DNA of 64,000 bases from Anaerolineae bacterium (GCA_028277515.1 JANQGC010000280.1:1-64000), one strand, 5' to 3'; shown: positions 27,091 through 36,669, counted from the stretch's first letter. Translations and numbers: made by a program. The notes: generated by a model not told the origin, from the letters alone.

Positions 27091-27226
27091 CTTGCTAGGC
27101 GCAAGCTGGAAAGCTCACGCTACAATGTAGAGCAAATTGCCTAATTTGCTGTAGAACAAACTTTCCAGTTTGTTTCTGCGCAAGCAGATATGCCGACAGT
27201 TTATGCGCAAACAAGAATGTTCACGC
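27091..27226. repeat. Cluster of short hairpins with four-base loops
   Basis: Five hairpins stand in a row between the SDR and the flavoprotein gene: 27099-27120 (GCGCAAGCT/AGCTCACGC, loop GGAA), 27131-27150 (AGCAAATT/AATTTGCT, loop GCCT), 27155-27174 (AACAAACT/AGTTTGTT, loop TTCC), 27175-27188 (TCTGC/GCAGA, loop GCAA) and 27205-27226 (GCGCAAACA/TGTTCACGC, loop AGAA). Stem sequences differ but pairing is kept. Two of them end in the same ACGCTACA. The last overlaps the SDR stop codon. Confidence 0.6.
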
Positions 27227-27930
27227 TACACGGACCGGGTCAGGCCACCATCAACACGAATATTTTGCCCGGTGATATATGCGCCGCCAGGGGAAAGCAG
27301 GAAATGAACTGTTTGGGCCAGTTCCCGGACACGGCCGTAGCGCCCCATGGGAATCCGCTCCAGATTTTCGGCCGTTTCCGGATAATTATCCATAAAACCG
27401 GGCTGGACATTGTTCATGCGGATACCATCTGCTGCATACCGGTCGGCATACATCTTGACGAAGCCGGCCAATGCGGCGCGCAGGCTGCTAGAGACAGGAA
27501 AGGCCGGGCTTGGTTCAAAGGCGGAAAAGGTAGAGATATTGACGATTGCCCCGTCCCCTTGCTCCTGCATGATAGGTGTGACCAGACGGGCCATGCGCAC
27601 GACATTGAGCAGCAGTAAATCCAGCCCCTCATGCCATGACTCATCACTTATTTCCAGCAATTCCCCTTTGGGGGGATGGCCGGTGTTGTTGACGACGGTG
27701 TCGATGTGACCGTATTCGTGCATGGCCAGATCAACCAGGCGCTGCAAATCATCCGGCTCAGTCACAGAGCCGGTCACTGCCCGGCCGCCAAGCTCTTGAG
27801 CCAGTTTTTCAGCCCCGCCAGATGCGGATAATAGGGCCAATTGATAATCGTTTGCAGCCAGCTCCCTGGCAATGGCTGCGCCAATGCCCTGGCCGGCGGC
27901 CGTGACTATAGCTACTTTTTTTCCAGGCAT
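27226..27930 (-). CDS. Short-chain dehydrogenase/reductase with altered active site
   Basis: A 234-residue Rossmann-fold protein. The cofactor motif is TAAGQGIG (about 11-18), NNTGHPP takes the place of NNAG, and the C-terminal IRVDGGLT is typical of classical SDRs. Where the catalytic Tyr-x3-Lys normally stands the sequence reads FPVSSSLRAAL, so both Tyr and Lys appear to be replaced (Ser and Arg). Either the activity is lost or the chemistry differs. It is the first gene of the minus-strand group leading to the flavoprotein and ALDH7. Confidence 0.82.
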   Translation of the reverse strand: MPGKKVAIVTAAGQGIGAAIARELAANDYQLALLSASGGAEKLAQELGGRAVTGSVTEPDDLQRLVDLAMHEYGHIDTVVNNTGHPPKGELLEISDESWHEGLDLLLLNVVRMARLVTPIMQEQGDGAIVNISTFSAFEPSPAFPVSSSLRAALAGFVKMYADRYAADGIRMNNVQPGFMDNYPETAENLERIPMGRYGRVRELAQTVHFLLSPGGAYITGQNIRVDGGLTRSV

Positions 27931-27973
27931 GACTTTCTTACCTATTCCTTATCCGTTTCCTATAGTTCCTTAA

Positions 27974-28034
27974 CAAGTGACACTCACTTGAATCGCCGCG
28001 ATCTCTCTGATTTGAAAAATTAAGTGACTGTCAC
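27974..28034. repeat. Two GTGA-type palindromes at the patatin/SDR boundary
   Basis: CAAGTGA-CAC-TCACTTG (27974-27990) and AGTGACTGTCAC (28023-28034) belong to the same motif as the pair at 17482-17541. The second includes the last codons of the patatin gene. Confidence 0.5.
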
Positions 28035-30296
28035 ATTTTGACCGGTGAACCATTCTTCAATCAAAGGTTTGGCCGTTTCATAACCCAGGTCGATCATTTC
28101 CTGGTAAGCTTCCCACTCTAAAATATTGGTTCCACTGGTATCAAGCTGGATGAGCAGGTCGGCCTCCACCCGTGCTTGCTGCATGCGATAGGTGCTGTTG
28201 ACGGACAGGGTATGCATTAAAATGCCGCTAATGCTGGGTACGCGCAAATTCTTAGCAAATGGATTTAGCCTGCGAGCCATGACCTGCCAGCCGGAAATGC
28301 TGGTGTCAAAATCCCAATCTTCTCGTTTTTCCCTGACCGGACTGACATCAACAGCGATTACCGGGCCATTCTCACAGAATCCACGCATCAAGTCGACGGG
28401 CATGTTGTTCATCACACCGCCATCAACCAGGATATCTCCCTGATAGTTGACGGGCGCGAACACCCCGGGAATTGCGATGCTGGCGCGGACCGCTTTCCAC
28501 AGGGGGCCATTTTGATGAATGAAAGGACGCATTTCAGTTAAGTTGCTGGACACACAAAAGAACGGCCGTCCCAAATCCTCAATACGTTTGTCACCAAACA
28601 AATCTTGCAATACCCGTGTAATCTTCTTGGTTTCAAACAGGGCGGATGCGGGATAGGTGTAATCAGCCAGTGCTTTCTTTGAAGCGAATCTGCCGGCCAA
28701 TTGGATAATGTCGTCATAGGGCGTGTCGCAGGCAAATACAGCGCCCAATAAAGCGCCCATGCTGGTTCCCCCAATAATGTCAATTTCCAAACCGGCTTCG
28801 ATTAACGCGCGGTAAACGCCGATGTGCGCGAAGCCACGCGCCCCTCCGCCGGCAAGTGTTAAGCCCACCGGCCGGCCGGTCAATCGACGAATGAAACGAC
28901 GATAATCTGATTGATTTCCTTCCTGTAAATGATGGTAACGGATGCTTTCCCGCCTGGCCAACCAGGCTGATGTCCCGGTTGGTGAATCTTGTCCTTTCCT
29001 AAGCAGGACCAGTTCTTTTTGGGTTAAAGAATTATGCTCCGCGATGGTTTCCTCGATATGCCTGATCTGAGCGTCATCTTTTGGATCGGCCAGGAGCAAA
29101 ATTCTATCGGCCTGTCTTAAGCAACGCTCGGTCCAGGGAGTAAACGAATCGTCTGCTTGATAGATGATGGTACGGTGCAGTTCTTCCTGCTCAGTCAACC
29201 AGCCTAAAATGGGAATATTGATCGCCTCGTTTGACCTGGATTGGGCGGCTCCTTCCTTGCCGAACCTGCGATCAAATTCCTCAGCAGTCAGTAATAAAGC
29301 GGGACCTAAACTTTCCATTTCAGCAACCAGTTGTTGGCAAAAATGAGTCGGGTCAATGCTTTCGGATAAGATGAGAATGGCTACACTAAAGCTGGAAAGC
29401 GGATCGTTAACTGCGTTACGACTTTGTTTGGATACACGTAAGGCGATATTTCGTGCCATCTGCATTCCAATTTGGGGATGGACAGTTGTGATTTCATCAA
29501 AGGCTTTTTTGTCTAGAATGAGCAGGTCACTGTCCCGAATGGCGTAGACGGCCGCGCTGCGTGGTTCTCCGGTGAGTAATGAGAATTCGCCCGTTGTTTG
29601 GCCGCGGCCAATCTCTGATGTCACTTCAACTTCTCCATCAGGCCCAGTGACAACAATGCGCAATCGGCCGTTGACTACAATAACCATGCTCTCCCCAGGA
29701 TCTCCTTTCTCGAACAGAGTTTCACCACCAGTGATGTGCTGCCAGGTCATGCTTTCCTGCAAATTCTGCAAAGTTTCCGTATCCATTTTGCCGAAGAAGG
29801 CGGATAATACCCCTGAAAGTTGGGTGCGCCGGAAGCGGGGGATGGCCAGGTCGATGATCGCGTTTTCAATTTCCGGGTAGGCGGCCGCCAGGCCATCAAA
29901 ACCACTTTTTGACAGGCAAATGAGGCGGCAATCCTGATCAGCCTGGACACCGGCGGCACGGGGACGGCCGCTGAGTAAGGCCATTTCTCCCAAAACTGCA
30001 CCGGACGTTAATGTGTCGATGCAGGTAGGTTCACCAGATCCGGTTTCCAAAAAGACGAGCAGTCGCCCGTTTTGTAAAAAATAAACGCTATCGCCGGGAT
30101 CTCCCTGGTGAAAAAGCCATTCACCCTTGGGAAGTGAGATCCCCTGCAGTTCCTCGGACAGGGCGGTTAGGCTGCTTTGGGATAATTTATTGAAAAGACC
30201 GTGGGTTTGTAGATCCTGAATCAGAGGGGTGTTGGCTGAATGATTGATCTTTCCACCTCCTGAACCTTTTGGTCTGCCATAAAGGCAATTATACAA
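28020..30296 (-). CDS. Patatin-like phospholipase with two cyclic-nucleotide-binding domains
   Basis: A 758-residue NTE/RssA-type serine hydrolase. Two CAP-type cNMP-binding domains (about 25-140 and 155-275, with PGDSVYFLQ and PGESMVIVV) precede a linker and a patatin domain (about 475-700). The oxyanion motif is GGGARG, the nucleophile elbow GTSMG, and the dyad Asp is in VDGGVMNN. It probably deacylates phospholipids or lysophospholipids under nucleotide control. The start is unclear: a TTG at 30296 gives the longest frame but has no good ribosome site, while a perfect AGGAGG (30256-30261) lies 7 nt before an in-frame ATC at 30248. Confidence 0.9.
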   Translation of the reverse strand: MYNCLYGRPKGSGGGKINHSANTPLIQDLQTHGLFNKLSQSSLTALSEELQGISLPKGEWLFHQGDPGDSVYFLQNGRLLVFLETGSGEPTCIDTLTSGAVLGEMALLSGRPRAAGVQADQDCRLICLSKSGFDGLAAAYPEIENAIIDLAIPRFRRTQLSGVLSAFFGKMDTETLQNLQESMTWQHITGGETLFEKGDPGESMVIVVNGRLRIVVTGPDGEVEVTSEIGRGQTTGEFSLLTGEPRSAAVYAIRDSDLLILDKKAFDEITTVHPQIGMQMARNIALRVSKQSRNAVNDPLSSFSVAILILSESIDPTHFCQQLVAEMESLGPALLLTAEEFDRRFGKEGAAQSRSNEAINIPILGWLTEQEELHRTIIYQADDSFTPWTERCLRQADRILLLADPKDDAQIRHIEETIAEHNSLTQKELVLLRKGQDSPTGTSAWLARRESIRYHHLQEGNQSDYRRFIRRLTGRPVGLTLAGGGARGFAHIGVYRALIEAGLEIDIIGGTSMGALLGAVFACDTPYDDIIQLAGRFASKKALADYTYPASALFETKKITRVLQDLFGDKRIEDLGRPFFCVSSNLTEMRPFIHQNGPLWKAVRASIAIPGVFAPVNYQGDILVDGGVMNNMPVDLMRGFCENGPVIAVDVSPVREKREDWDFDTSISGWQVMARRLNPFAKNLRVPSISGILMHTLSVNSTYRMQQARVEADLLIQLDTSGTNILEWEAYQEMIDLGYETAKPLIEEWFTGQNVTVT

Positions 30297-30369
30297 ATTC
30301 CTGATGTTTCAGCACCATTAATTTTCTCCTGTTTCGGTTTGATAATGAGAATAAGTTATGCTAACATAA

Positions 30370-30383
30370 TTATACATGTATAA
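30370..30383. promoter_or_regulatory. Palindromic operator before the VapBC pair
   Basis: TTATACATGTATAA is a perfect 14-bp palindrome 13 nt upstream of the antitoxin ATG and is itself -10-like. Ribbon-helix-helix antitoxins typically bind such sites to repress their own operon. Confidence 0.55.
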
Positions 30384-30395
30384 CACGGAGGCGGC

Positions 30396-30665
30396 ATGAA
30401 ACGGACGACTATCATGGCTGAAGAGGAACTACTTTACAAAATTGAGCGAATCGCGCGTCGTCAGGGTAAGTCAAAAGCGGCCGTCATCAGAGAAGCTTTA
30501 AATGAATATGTCATTGAAATGGAAAAAGCCCATCCTCTGCAAAATCCGCTGCTGGATCTTGTTGGTCTGGCCGGTGAGGAGGGCCCAGAAAGTGATCTTT
30601 CTGATGGCAAAGATGAAGACATTTTATCTAAAGAGTGGGTAGATTATCTTGAAGGTCATCGCTGA
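30396..30665 (+). CDS. vapB: Ribbon-helix-helix antitoxin (VapB/CopG type)
   Basis: An 89-residue DNA-binding antitoxin. The N-terminal ribbon-helix-helix (MKRTTIMAEEELLYKIERIA, then SKAAVIREALNEYV) is followed by an acidic tail that should bind the toxin. ATG with a GGAGG site. The stop overlaps the start of the PIN toxin gene by 17 nt. A palindromic operator lies upstream. Confidence 0.85.
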   Translation: MKRTTIMAEEELLYKIERIARRQGKSKAAVIREALNEYVIEMEKAHPLQNPLLDLVGLAGEEGPESDLSDGKDEDILSKEWVDYLEGHR

Positions 30666-31062
30666 TACCAGCTTTCTGGTTGCTTTGACCAGTTCCAAGG
30701 AACACTATCACCAACAATGCATTGAAGCTGCCCAACGAGTGCGAGGCAGAACTATCATTCCGGTAACTGTTCTTCCCGAAATAGCCTATTTGTTGGCCGG
30801 CCGGCGAGGCCACAGGATCATGCGCTCCTTTGTCCAAAAACTGTCGCAGCCAAGTTGGGAATTAGTTAATCTTCAACCGGGCGATTGGGACCGGGTATCA
30901 TTGTTGTTGGAAACCTACCAAGACGCCCATTTAGATTTTGTCGATGCGACAATCGTAGCCATAGCTGAACGGTTGGAAATTGATGTTGTTCTCACCCTGG
31001 ATCGAAGAGGTTTTCAAATGATCCGGCCGCTTCATGCTGAATACTTTACTATTCTGCCCTAA
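30649..31062 (+). CDS. vapC: PIN-domain ribonuclease toxin (VapC type)
   Basis: A 137-residue PIN-domain protein, predicted Mg-dependent RNase. Conserved acidic residues are seen in IADTSFL, LPEIAYL, DFVDATIVA and TLDRRGF. The start is a TTG at 30649 inside the antitoxin gene, so toxin translation is coupled to and probably weaker than that of the antitoxin. The 200-bp gap after it (31063-31265) contains nothing I recognise. Confidence 0.87.
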   Translation: MKVIADTSFLVALTSSKEHYHQQCIEAAQRVRGRTIIPVTVLPEIAYLLAGRRGHRIMRSFVQKLSQPSWELVNLQPGDWDRVSLLLETYQDAHLDFVDATIVAIAERLEIDVVLTLDRRGFQMIRPLHAEYFTILP

Positions 31063-31265
31063 CAATGTTAACTGAATTGACAAATTATGAATGGGGAGAA
31101 AAGGAATTTGAATTAAGCTCAACTAACCAATTTGTGCACGTACCATAATTGCCCCCATGATTACACATAAAGGATTATTCTCTATAAAATTTTACAACAT
31201 AGGTTTCCGAGCGAGGATTACTCGTTTGACTATGGGTGTTACTTATCAATGTATAGGTTAAGGTT

Positions 31266-33731
31266 CTAGGAAACCTGAACCGGCCGCACTTGCCAGATTT
31301 CATCACAGTATTGTTGAATGGTGCGGTCAGATGAAAAGAAACCACAACGTGCGGTGTTGAGGATGGACATGCGTGTCCATTTTTCCTGGTCCTGGTATTG
31401 AGCCGCGGCTCTTTCTGAACATTCAATATATGCCTGGTAATCGGCCAGGAGCAGATATTGATCATCATAAAGCAGGGCATCGACGATAGGTTTGAACAGG
31501 CCAGGATTGCCGTGCGAGAAACGGCCGCCCCCAATGGCATCAATGACCCGTTTCAGTTCCGGATTGTTGGCATAGATGCTATACGGATCATAACCGCCGG
31601 CTTTTGTGGCCATCACTTCATCGGCCGTTAAGCCAAACAGGAAGAAATTCTCCGGCCCGACCGCTTCCCGGATTTCAATATTAGCACCATCCAGCGTGCC
31701 CACAGTGAGCGCACCGTTTAGAGCAAACTTCATATTGCCTGTGCCGGAGGCTTCCTTGCCGGCCATAGAAATCTGCTCAGAAATGTCGGCCGCAGGATAG
31801 ATTTTTTCAGCCAGGGAGACATTGAAATTGGCGGGAAACAGGACGGTGAGACGGCCGTTGATCTCCGGATCATAATTAATGACCGTGCCGATAGAGTTGA
31901 TCAGCTTGATAATCAACTTGGCCATGAAATAACCCGGCGCTGCTTTAGCCCCAAATATAAAGGTGCGCGGTATAAAATCTTGATGGGGATCATCTTTCAA
32001 GCGATGGTAAAGTGTAACGATATGCAACGCTTTAAGCAGTTGGCGTTTATATTCATGCAGCCGTTTAACCATGATATCAAAAATTGAATCGGGGTTGATG
32101 GGCACGGTGGTGGTTTTTTTAATATAGGTGATCAAATCATTTTTGTTCTGTTGTTTGATCTGGCGCCAGGCCTCTCGGAAACCCGCATCCTCCGTATATG
32201 GCTCTAAATCGCGTAACTTTGGCAAGTCGTTTAGCCAGCCTTCGCCAATTTTGGAAGTAATCAGATTGCTCAAACGGGGGTTGGCCAATTTCATAAAGCG
32301 GCGTGGGGTGACCCCATTGGTTTTATTCTGGAATTTGCGCGGATAAAACTCTGCGAAATCACGTAAGGTTTGTTCTTGTAATAGTCTGGAATGTAATTCT
32401 GCCACACCATTGACCGCGAAACTACCCACACAGGCCAGGTTAGCCATCCGTATCTGGCGCTCCGGTCCTTCCTCAATAAGAGACATACGGCCGGCGCGTG
32501 CCTCATCTCCCGGGTAGCGGTCTCGGACTTCCAATAAGAAGCGGTGGTTAATTTCGTATATGATCTCCAGGTGGCGGGGTAGCAAATGTTCAAAGAGGGC
32601 TACCGGCCACTTTTCCAGCGCCTCAGGTAGCAAGGTATGACACGTATAGGCAAAACTGCGCCGCGTGATGTCCCAGGCCCGGTCCCATTCTAAATAGTTT
32701 TCATCAACCAAAATGCGCATCAACTCGGCGATAGCGATAGAGGGATGGGTGTCATTTAGTTGGATGACCACCTTTTCAGGGAAAGTGGACCAATCACTGT
32801 TACGAAGATGGAAGCGACGAATGATGTCTCTTAAAGAACAGGCAACGAAGAAGTATTGTTGTTTCAAGCGTAGCTTTTTCCCTTGTGGCGTGCTGTCATT
32901 CGGATATAAAACTTTACTGATGGTTTCTGAATTAACTTTCATTTCCACGGCATCCTGATAATCACCCTCATCAAATAATTGAAAATCGAAGCTGTGTGAT
33001 GCTCTGGCACGCCAAAGACGGAGGATGTTGACCCGTTTTGTTTGGTAGCCGGGCACAAGCATGGAACAAGGCTCTCCCAAAACGGTATATTCGGGCACCC
33101 AGCGCACGCGCATATGTCCTTCATCATCCTTGTATTGTTCGGTATAGCCGTTTTGGCCGACTTCTACCATATTGTCTGATTGAGGAAACTCCCAGGGATT
33201 GCCGTGCAACAGCCAATTATCAGGCTGCTCTACCTGCCAGCCATCGACAAAGGTTTGGGTGAATATGCCATGTTCATAACGAATGCCATAACCGACAGCG
33301 GGAATATTTAAAGTGGCCAGAGAATCGAGAAAACAGGCGGCCAGGCGGCCCAAGCCACCGTTTCCCAGGCCAGGTTCGATGTCCTCCTGTAGGAATTGGG
33401 ATAATTTGAGCTCGGTATCGGCAACGGCCTGGCGAGAAATTTCCATTGTGTCCGTATATAGTAAATTTTGGGCAAGCTGTTTGCCCGGCAAATATTCGGC
33501 CGATAAATAATAAACAAACCGGGGATTCAATTCATAATCAGCCTCGGTGGTCTTGCGCCAATCTTCAATGAGATGATCGCGCACAGTAGTGGCTAAGGCC
33601 ATGTAAGCATCATGAAGGCTGGCCGATTGTACGGCCGTGCCCCGTGAGAAATATAAATTATCGAGCATCCCTTTTTTAAAGGCTTCCACAGTGCGACCGG
33701 TGCGACTATTCATGCTATTGTTATCTGTCAT
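31266..33731 (-). CDS. glgP: Glycogen/maltodextrin phosphorylase
   Basis: A cytoplasmic PLP enzyme of 821 residues that releases glucose 1-phosphate from alpha-1,4-glucans. The family signature with the PLP lysine, [17 protein letters not shown], is intact. Other conserved blocks are [17 protein letters not shown] near 120 and [13 protein letters not shown] [11 protein letters not shown] near 345. The length is that of classic GT35 phosphorylases. It has an ATG start with AAGGAAA. It stands alone; it fits with the alpha-glucoside operon in supplying sugar phosphates from stored or imported glucans. Confidence 0.96.
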   Translation of the reverse strand: MTDNNSMNSRTGRTVEAFKKGMLDNLYFSRGTAVQSASLHDAYMALATTVRDHLIEDWRKTTEADYELNPRFVYYLSAEYLPGKQLAQNLLYTDTMEISRQAVADTELKLSQFLQEDIEPGLGNGGLGRLAACFLDSLATLNIPAVGYGIRYEHGIFTQTFVDGWQVEQPDNWLLHGNPWEFPQSDNMVEVGQNGYTEQYKDDEGHMRVRWVPEYTVLGEPCSMLVPGYQTKRVNILRLWRARASHSFDFQLFDEGDYQDAVEMKVNSETISKVLYPNDSTPQGKKLRLKQQYFFVACSLRDIIRRFHLRNSDWSTFPEKVVIQLNDTHPSIAIAELMRILVDENYLEWDRAWDITRRSFAYTCHTLLPEALEKWPVALFEHLLPRHLEIIYEINHRFLLEVRDRYPGDEARAGRMSLIEEGPERQIRMANLACVGSFAVNGVAELHSRLLQEQTLRDFAEFYPRKFQNKTNGVTPRRFMKLANPRLSNLITSKIGEGWLNDLPKLRDLEPYTEDAGFREAWRQIKQQNKNDLITYIKKTTTVPINPDSIFDIMVKRLHEYKRQLLKALHIVTLYHRLKDDPHQDFIPRTFIFGAKAAPGYFMAKLIIKLINSIGTVINYDPEINGRLTVLFPANFNVSLAEKIYPAADISEQISMAGKEASGTGNMKFALNGALTVGTLDGANIEIREAVGPENFFLFGLTADEVMATKAGGYDPYSIYANNPELKRVIDAIGGGRFSHGNPGLFKPIVDALLYDDQYLLLADYQAYIECSERAAAQYQDQEKWTRMSILNTARCGFFSSDRTIQQYCDEIWQVRPVQVS

Positions 33732-34018
33732 TTGATTTCCTTATATGAGCTCTTCGTAAGAGTAGCCCATTTTAAAAATATGATAAGTGCCAAGTCACTT
33801 CTTGAACCCGTCAATAATTTCTTAACAATCCAGCAATGAGTAAGTTTTAACTTAGTTTTTGAAAAACGCCAGTGTTACGATAAATGATCCATTCACACAT
33901 ATGAAGCACGCAGCATTTCTGTCCACCTTTGCCATGCTTTAAGCCATTGGTTACGAGCTAAACCACTCAACTATAGGTGCATTTTAATATCACTTTCTTA
34001 ATGAATTGAAAGCGAAAT

Positions 34019-34051
34019 GTTAATCAAAAGTCAACAGAAGGTTAACAGATT
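34019..34051 (+). promoter_or_regulatory. Three 11-bp-spaced direct repeats (OmpR/PhoP-type box)
   Basis: GTTAATC, GTCAACA and GTTAACA start at 34019, 34030 and 34041, exactly 11 bp apart, as in binding sites of PhoP/OmpR-class response regulators. They lie about 40 bp upstream of the candidate promoter. The rest of the 435-bp gap 33732-34166 shows no gene or RNA that I can identify. Confidence 0.4.
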
Positions 34052-34090
34052 CCTCGATTTAAATTCTCCTTGTTGTAGAATTCATTCTCT

Positions 34091-34118
34091 TTGAAAAGCA
34101 AAGTTTAACATTTATAAA
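34091..34118 (+). promoter_or_regulatory. Candidate sigma-70 promoter of the zinc-ribbon/O-methyltransferase genes
   Basis: TTGAAA (34091-34096) and TATAAA (34113-34118) are separated by 16 bp, about 50 bp before the first ATG. Confidence 0.45.
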
Positions 34119-34166
34119 ATGAACAGCTTTTGGTTAAAGCGAAGGATCAATAAGGAGAATGATTAG

Positions 34167-34358
34167 ATGGATGATCAAGTAAATTGTAAATTGTGCGGCA
34201 GTTCGGAGATGGATGTTCCCATGCTGCCGGTTCGCTACGCCAATCAGGGTTTTTGGGTGTGTTCCCGCTGCATGCCGGTTCTCATCCACCGGCCGGAAAA
34301 ATTGGAAGGCATTTTAGAGAATGCGGAAAAGATCCCCGCGGCCGATCACGAGCATTAA
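34167..34358 (+). CDS. Small zinc-ribbon protein
   Basis: A 63-residue protein with two CxxC knuckles (NCKLCGSS and VCSRCMPV), predicted to bind one Zn(II). Function is unknown. It has an ATG start preceded by AAGGAG. It ends 2 nt before the O-methyltransferase gene, so the two should be co-expressed. Confidence 0.7.
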   Translation: MDDQVNCKLCGSSEMDVPMLPVRYANQGFWVCSRCMPVLIHRPEKLEGILENAEKIPAADHEH

Positions 34359-34360
34359 TC

Positions 34361-34951
34361 ATGTTTCACAATATATCCCCAGCTATACAAGAACGCATGA
34401 CCTATTTAGAAGGCATTGACGCCCGCGACCGCCAGGATGGCACGCCACGATTGAAACGCCTGCGCCAAATCCCTTCGGAAACAGGTAAGTTTCTGGCTAT
34501 GATGGCTGCCGGAGCACCTGAAGGAGAAATGATCGAGGTAGGGACCAGCGCCGGTTATTCTACGCTCTGGCTTTCATTAGCCTGCCGGGCAAACGGCCGA
34601 AAACTGACCACTTTTGAACTGCTGCCGGAGAAAGTGAAACTAGCCGAGGAGACATTTGCCGTGACGGACTCGGCCGATTGGATTAATCTCGTCGCTGCCG
34701 ATGCGCGAGAAATCATCCCCGACCTTGATGCCATCGCCTTCTGTTTTTTAGATGCTGAAAAAGAAGTCTACAATGATTGTTACGAAATGGTTGTGCCCAA
34801 ACTGGTTCCTGGGGGGCTGCTTATTGCCGATAACGCCATTAACCATCGCGAAACATTACAGCCTATGCTCGATCGCGCGTTGAGCGATGTACGTGTAGAC
34901 GCCATTATTTTACCTGTTGGAAAAGGGGAACTGGTTTGCCGAAAGATATAA
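34361..34951 (+). CDS. SAM-dependent O-methyltransferase (family 3-like)
   Basis: A 196-residue class I methyltransferase. Motif I is [10 protein letters not shown], followed by [10 protein letters not shown], and the core strand [10 protein letters not shown] replaces the usual D-D of metal-dependent catechol O-methyltransferases. The ATG at 34361 starts just after the zinc-ribbon gene; longer frames upstream run through that gene in another frame and are not credible. The substrate is unknown. Confidence 0.82.
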   Translation: MFHNISPAIQERMTYLEGIDARDRQDGTPRLKRLRQIPSETGKFLAMMAAGAPEGEMIEVGTSAGYSTLWLSLACRANGRKLTTFELLPEKVKLAEETFAVTDSADWINLVAADAREIIPDLDAIAFCFLDAEKEVYNDCYEMVVPKLVPGGLLIADNAINHRETLQPMLDRALSDVRVDAIILPVGKGELVCRKI

Positions 34952-35104
34952 GAAATATGCGCGGAAACTTCATGAATTTCCCAGGGACCAAACGAGAAGC
35001 GGTATCCAAATTTCTTAATTTTCTCTCCTTTGTGGTTCAATAGCTGATTGATCATTTGGATGAGGTCAACCGCGAAAGAGATTGGGATAGAGATAGAGAG
35101 GTAA

Positions 35105-35740
35105 ATGATGTTGATATCGGAACAGGTTGAGAATTATTTAGAATATTTAGTCCCGCAAAGACCAGAGGAAATGCTAGCAATGGAGGCCTATGCACGGGAG
35201 AACAATTTCCCGGCGATTGGACCGGTCGTTGGTTATTTCTGTTACCAGGTGGCGCGGATGATAGGCGCCAGGCAAATTTTCGAGTTGGGTTCGGGTTATG
35301 GCTATTCCACGGCCTGGTTCGCGCAGGCGATTCGGGAAAACGGGGGTGGTACTGTCCATCATGTGGTTTGGGATGATGAACTGTCACATCAGGCCAGGAG
35401 ACATTTAGAACGCTTGGGCATGAGTGGGCTGGTACAATATCACATTGGTGAGGCCGTGCAAACGCTCAGCCAAAATGAGGGACCGTTCGACCTCATTTTT
35501 AATGACATTGACAAGGATGGCTACCCGGCGTCTGTTCCGGTGGTCCATGAAAAGCTGCGTCCAGGGGGTGTGATGATAATTGACAATATGCTCTGGTACG
35601 GCCGAATCTTTGATGATAATGATCAGGAGGCCAGCACCAAGGGTGTTAGAGAGGTTACACGCCTGCTGATAAAGGATGACAGATGGATTTCGACATTGAT
35701 GCCCATTCGCGATGGGGTGATTGTGGCTTATAAACGTTGA
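35105..35740 (+). CDS. SAM-dependent O-methyltransferase (caffeoyl-CoA OMT-like)
   Basis: A 211-residue O-methyltransferase. Motif I is ELGSGYGYST, an acidic metal-site segment appears in FNDIDKDGY, and VMIIDNMLWYG is the usual downstream motif of the family. It is related to the gene before it, from which it is separated by about 150 bp with no evident terminator. It has an ATG with GAGAGG upstream. It probably methylates a phenolic or hydroxylated small molecule. Confidence 0.88.
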   Translation: MMLISEQVENYLEYLVPQRPEEMLAMEAYARENNFPAIGPVVGYFCYQVARMIGARQIFELGSGYGYSTAWFAQAIRENGGGTVHHVVWDDELSHQARRHLERLGMSGLVQYHIGEAVQTLSQNEGPFDLIFNDIDKDGYPASVPVVHEKLRPGGVMIIDNMLWYGRIFDDNDQEASTKGVREVTRLLIKDDRWISTLMPIRDGVIVAYKR

Positions 35741-36302
35741 GTGACGCCAGTTCCGTGAAACTTAACAACCAGTTATCTTTACAAAGACATTTTAGAAAAT
35801 CGTCCGCATCGGCAATGCCCTCGCCCGTGCTACCCCCTGGCGATCGAGCACCGGCAATCCGCCAAATGTTTTCAAGGGATGCGTATGACTTCCAGGACAT
35901 CGGGTCACCGACAAAGCCGCCCTGTTCCGGTTCCAGGGCGATTGTCCAGCCACTTGACGGCAATGTCTCTTCAAAAAAGGCAATCACTTCCTCCGCTGAT
36001 TGGTTGCTGTCCAGGACAATTCGCACCTCTTGCGGAGGATTGACCATGCTGCCGATGAGGGTTGTATCTTCAGGCAGCGGCAGATCAATGTCGGCCGGTA
36101 ATTGGCCGGGTAGAAGTTGGCCATCGGCCGGATCTGACTCCATATAGCGGGATATGAGTAGGCGCAGCGCCAACGCTTCAAGTGCACTGTTTGAATTATT
36201 TTCCGTATCTTGAGGGTCGGTTGGGGCCTGTGATTCTATCGTTGGTGTGCAGGCAGTGACAACCGATACCTGCTCATCCGGCAGCGGAATAGAAGATTGC
36301 AA
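35655..36302 (-). pseudogene. Remnant of a lipoprotein-like gene joined to an ECF sigma fragment
   Basis: An open frame of 215 codons without a credible start or signal. Its first dozen residues (IPLPDEQV) look like the linker between the two domains of an ECF sigma factor. These run into VVTACTPTIES, which resembles a lipobox and the start of a mature lipoprotein, followed by a soluble domain (EVRIVLDSNQSAEEVIAFFE). Its end runs into the convergent O-methyltransferase gene. It reads as two genes joined by a deletion; the C-terminal boundary is uncertain. Confidence 0.5.
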
Positions 36303-36609
36303 CAGGTCGCATAATGGTGTTTGGCCATTGCCGGATGGGGTATCGAAGGATATTTGGCGGCTGTTTTTATGGCATCGTTGGAGACGATGCGCATGAACCG
36401 GGGGGTAAACGGCCGTTGGCGATCAAACTGGTCGATGCGCTCATAGACGCACAGAAACGCATTCTGCACGACTTCTTGAGCCAACCCTTTGTCGCGGGTG
36501 ATCAAATATAGGCGACATGCAATGCTTTATGCTGATACCGTTTTACCAACACTTCCAGGCCATCAATGTCACCCTCTACGAGGGCGTTTATCGCCTTATG
36601 CTCCATCAT
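36236..36609 (-). pseudogene. Frameshifted, truncated ECF sigma factor
   Basis: From ATG 36609 the frame reads MMEHKAINALVEGDIDGLEV and ends in a stop near 36506. A second frame beginning just there continues ITRDKGLAQEVVQNAFLCVY and then RPFTPRFMRIVSNDA. Together these are region 2 of an ECF sigma factor (core binding and -10 recognition), broken by a frameshift. Region 4 is missing. The gene is therefore not functional as a sigma factor. Confidence 0.7.
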
Positions 36610-36669
36610 TTAGCGACTCCATCTACTCCTATATATCTTTGTGAGTGGATAAAGGTTGGGGGCATGGGA

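Noticed and set aside
27091..27226. CRISPR array
   Set aside because: The repeated hairpins differ in sequence and have no regular spacers; no cas genes are present anywhere in the window.
28023..28034. Intrinsic terminator of the patatin gene
   Set aside because: The dyad GTGACAGTCAC leaves only a 4-bp stem once a 3-nt loop is allowed and is coding; it fits a DNA-level motif better.
33900..34000. Possible tRNA on the minus strand
   Set aside because: A TGGTTTAGC-like stretch is present, but I could not fold an acceptor stem, anticodon arm and TTCGA loop together.
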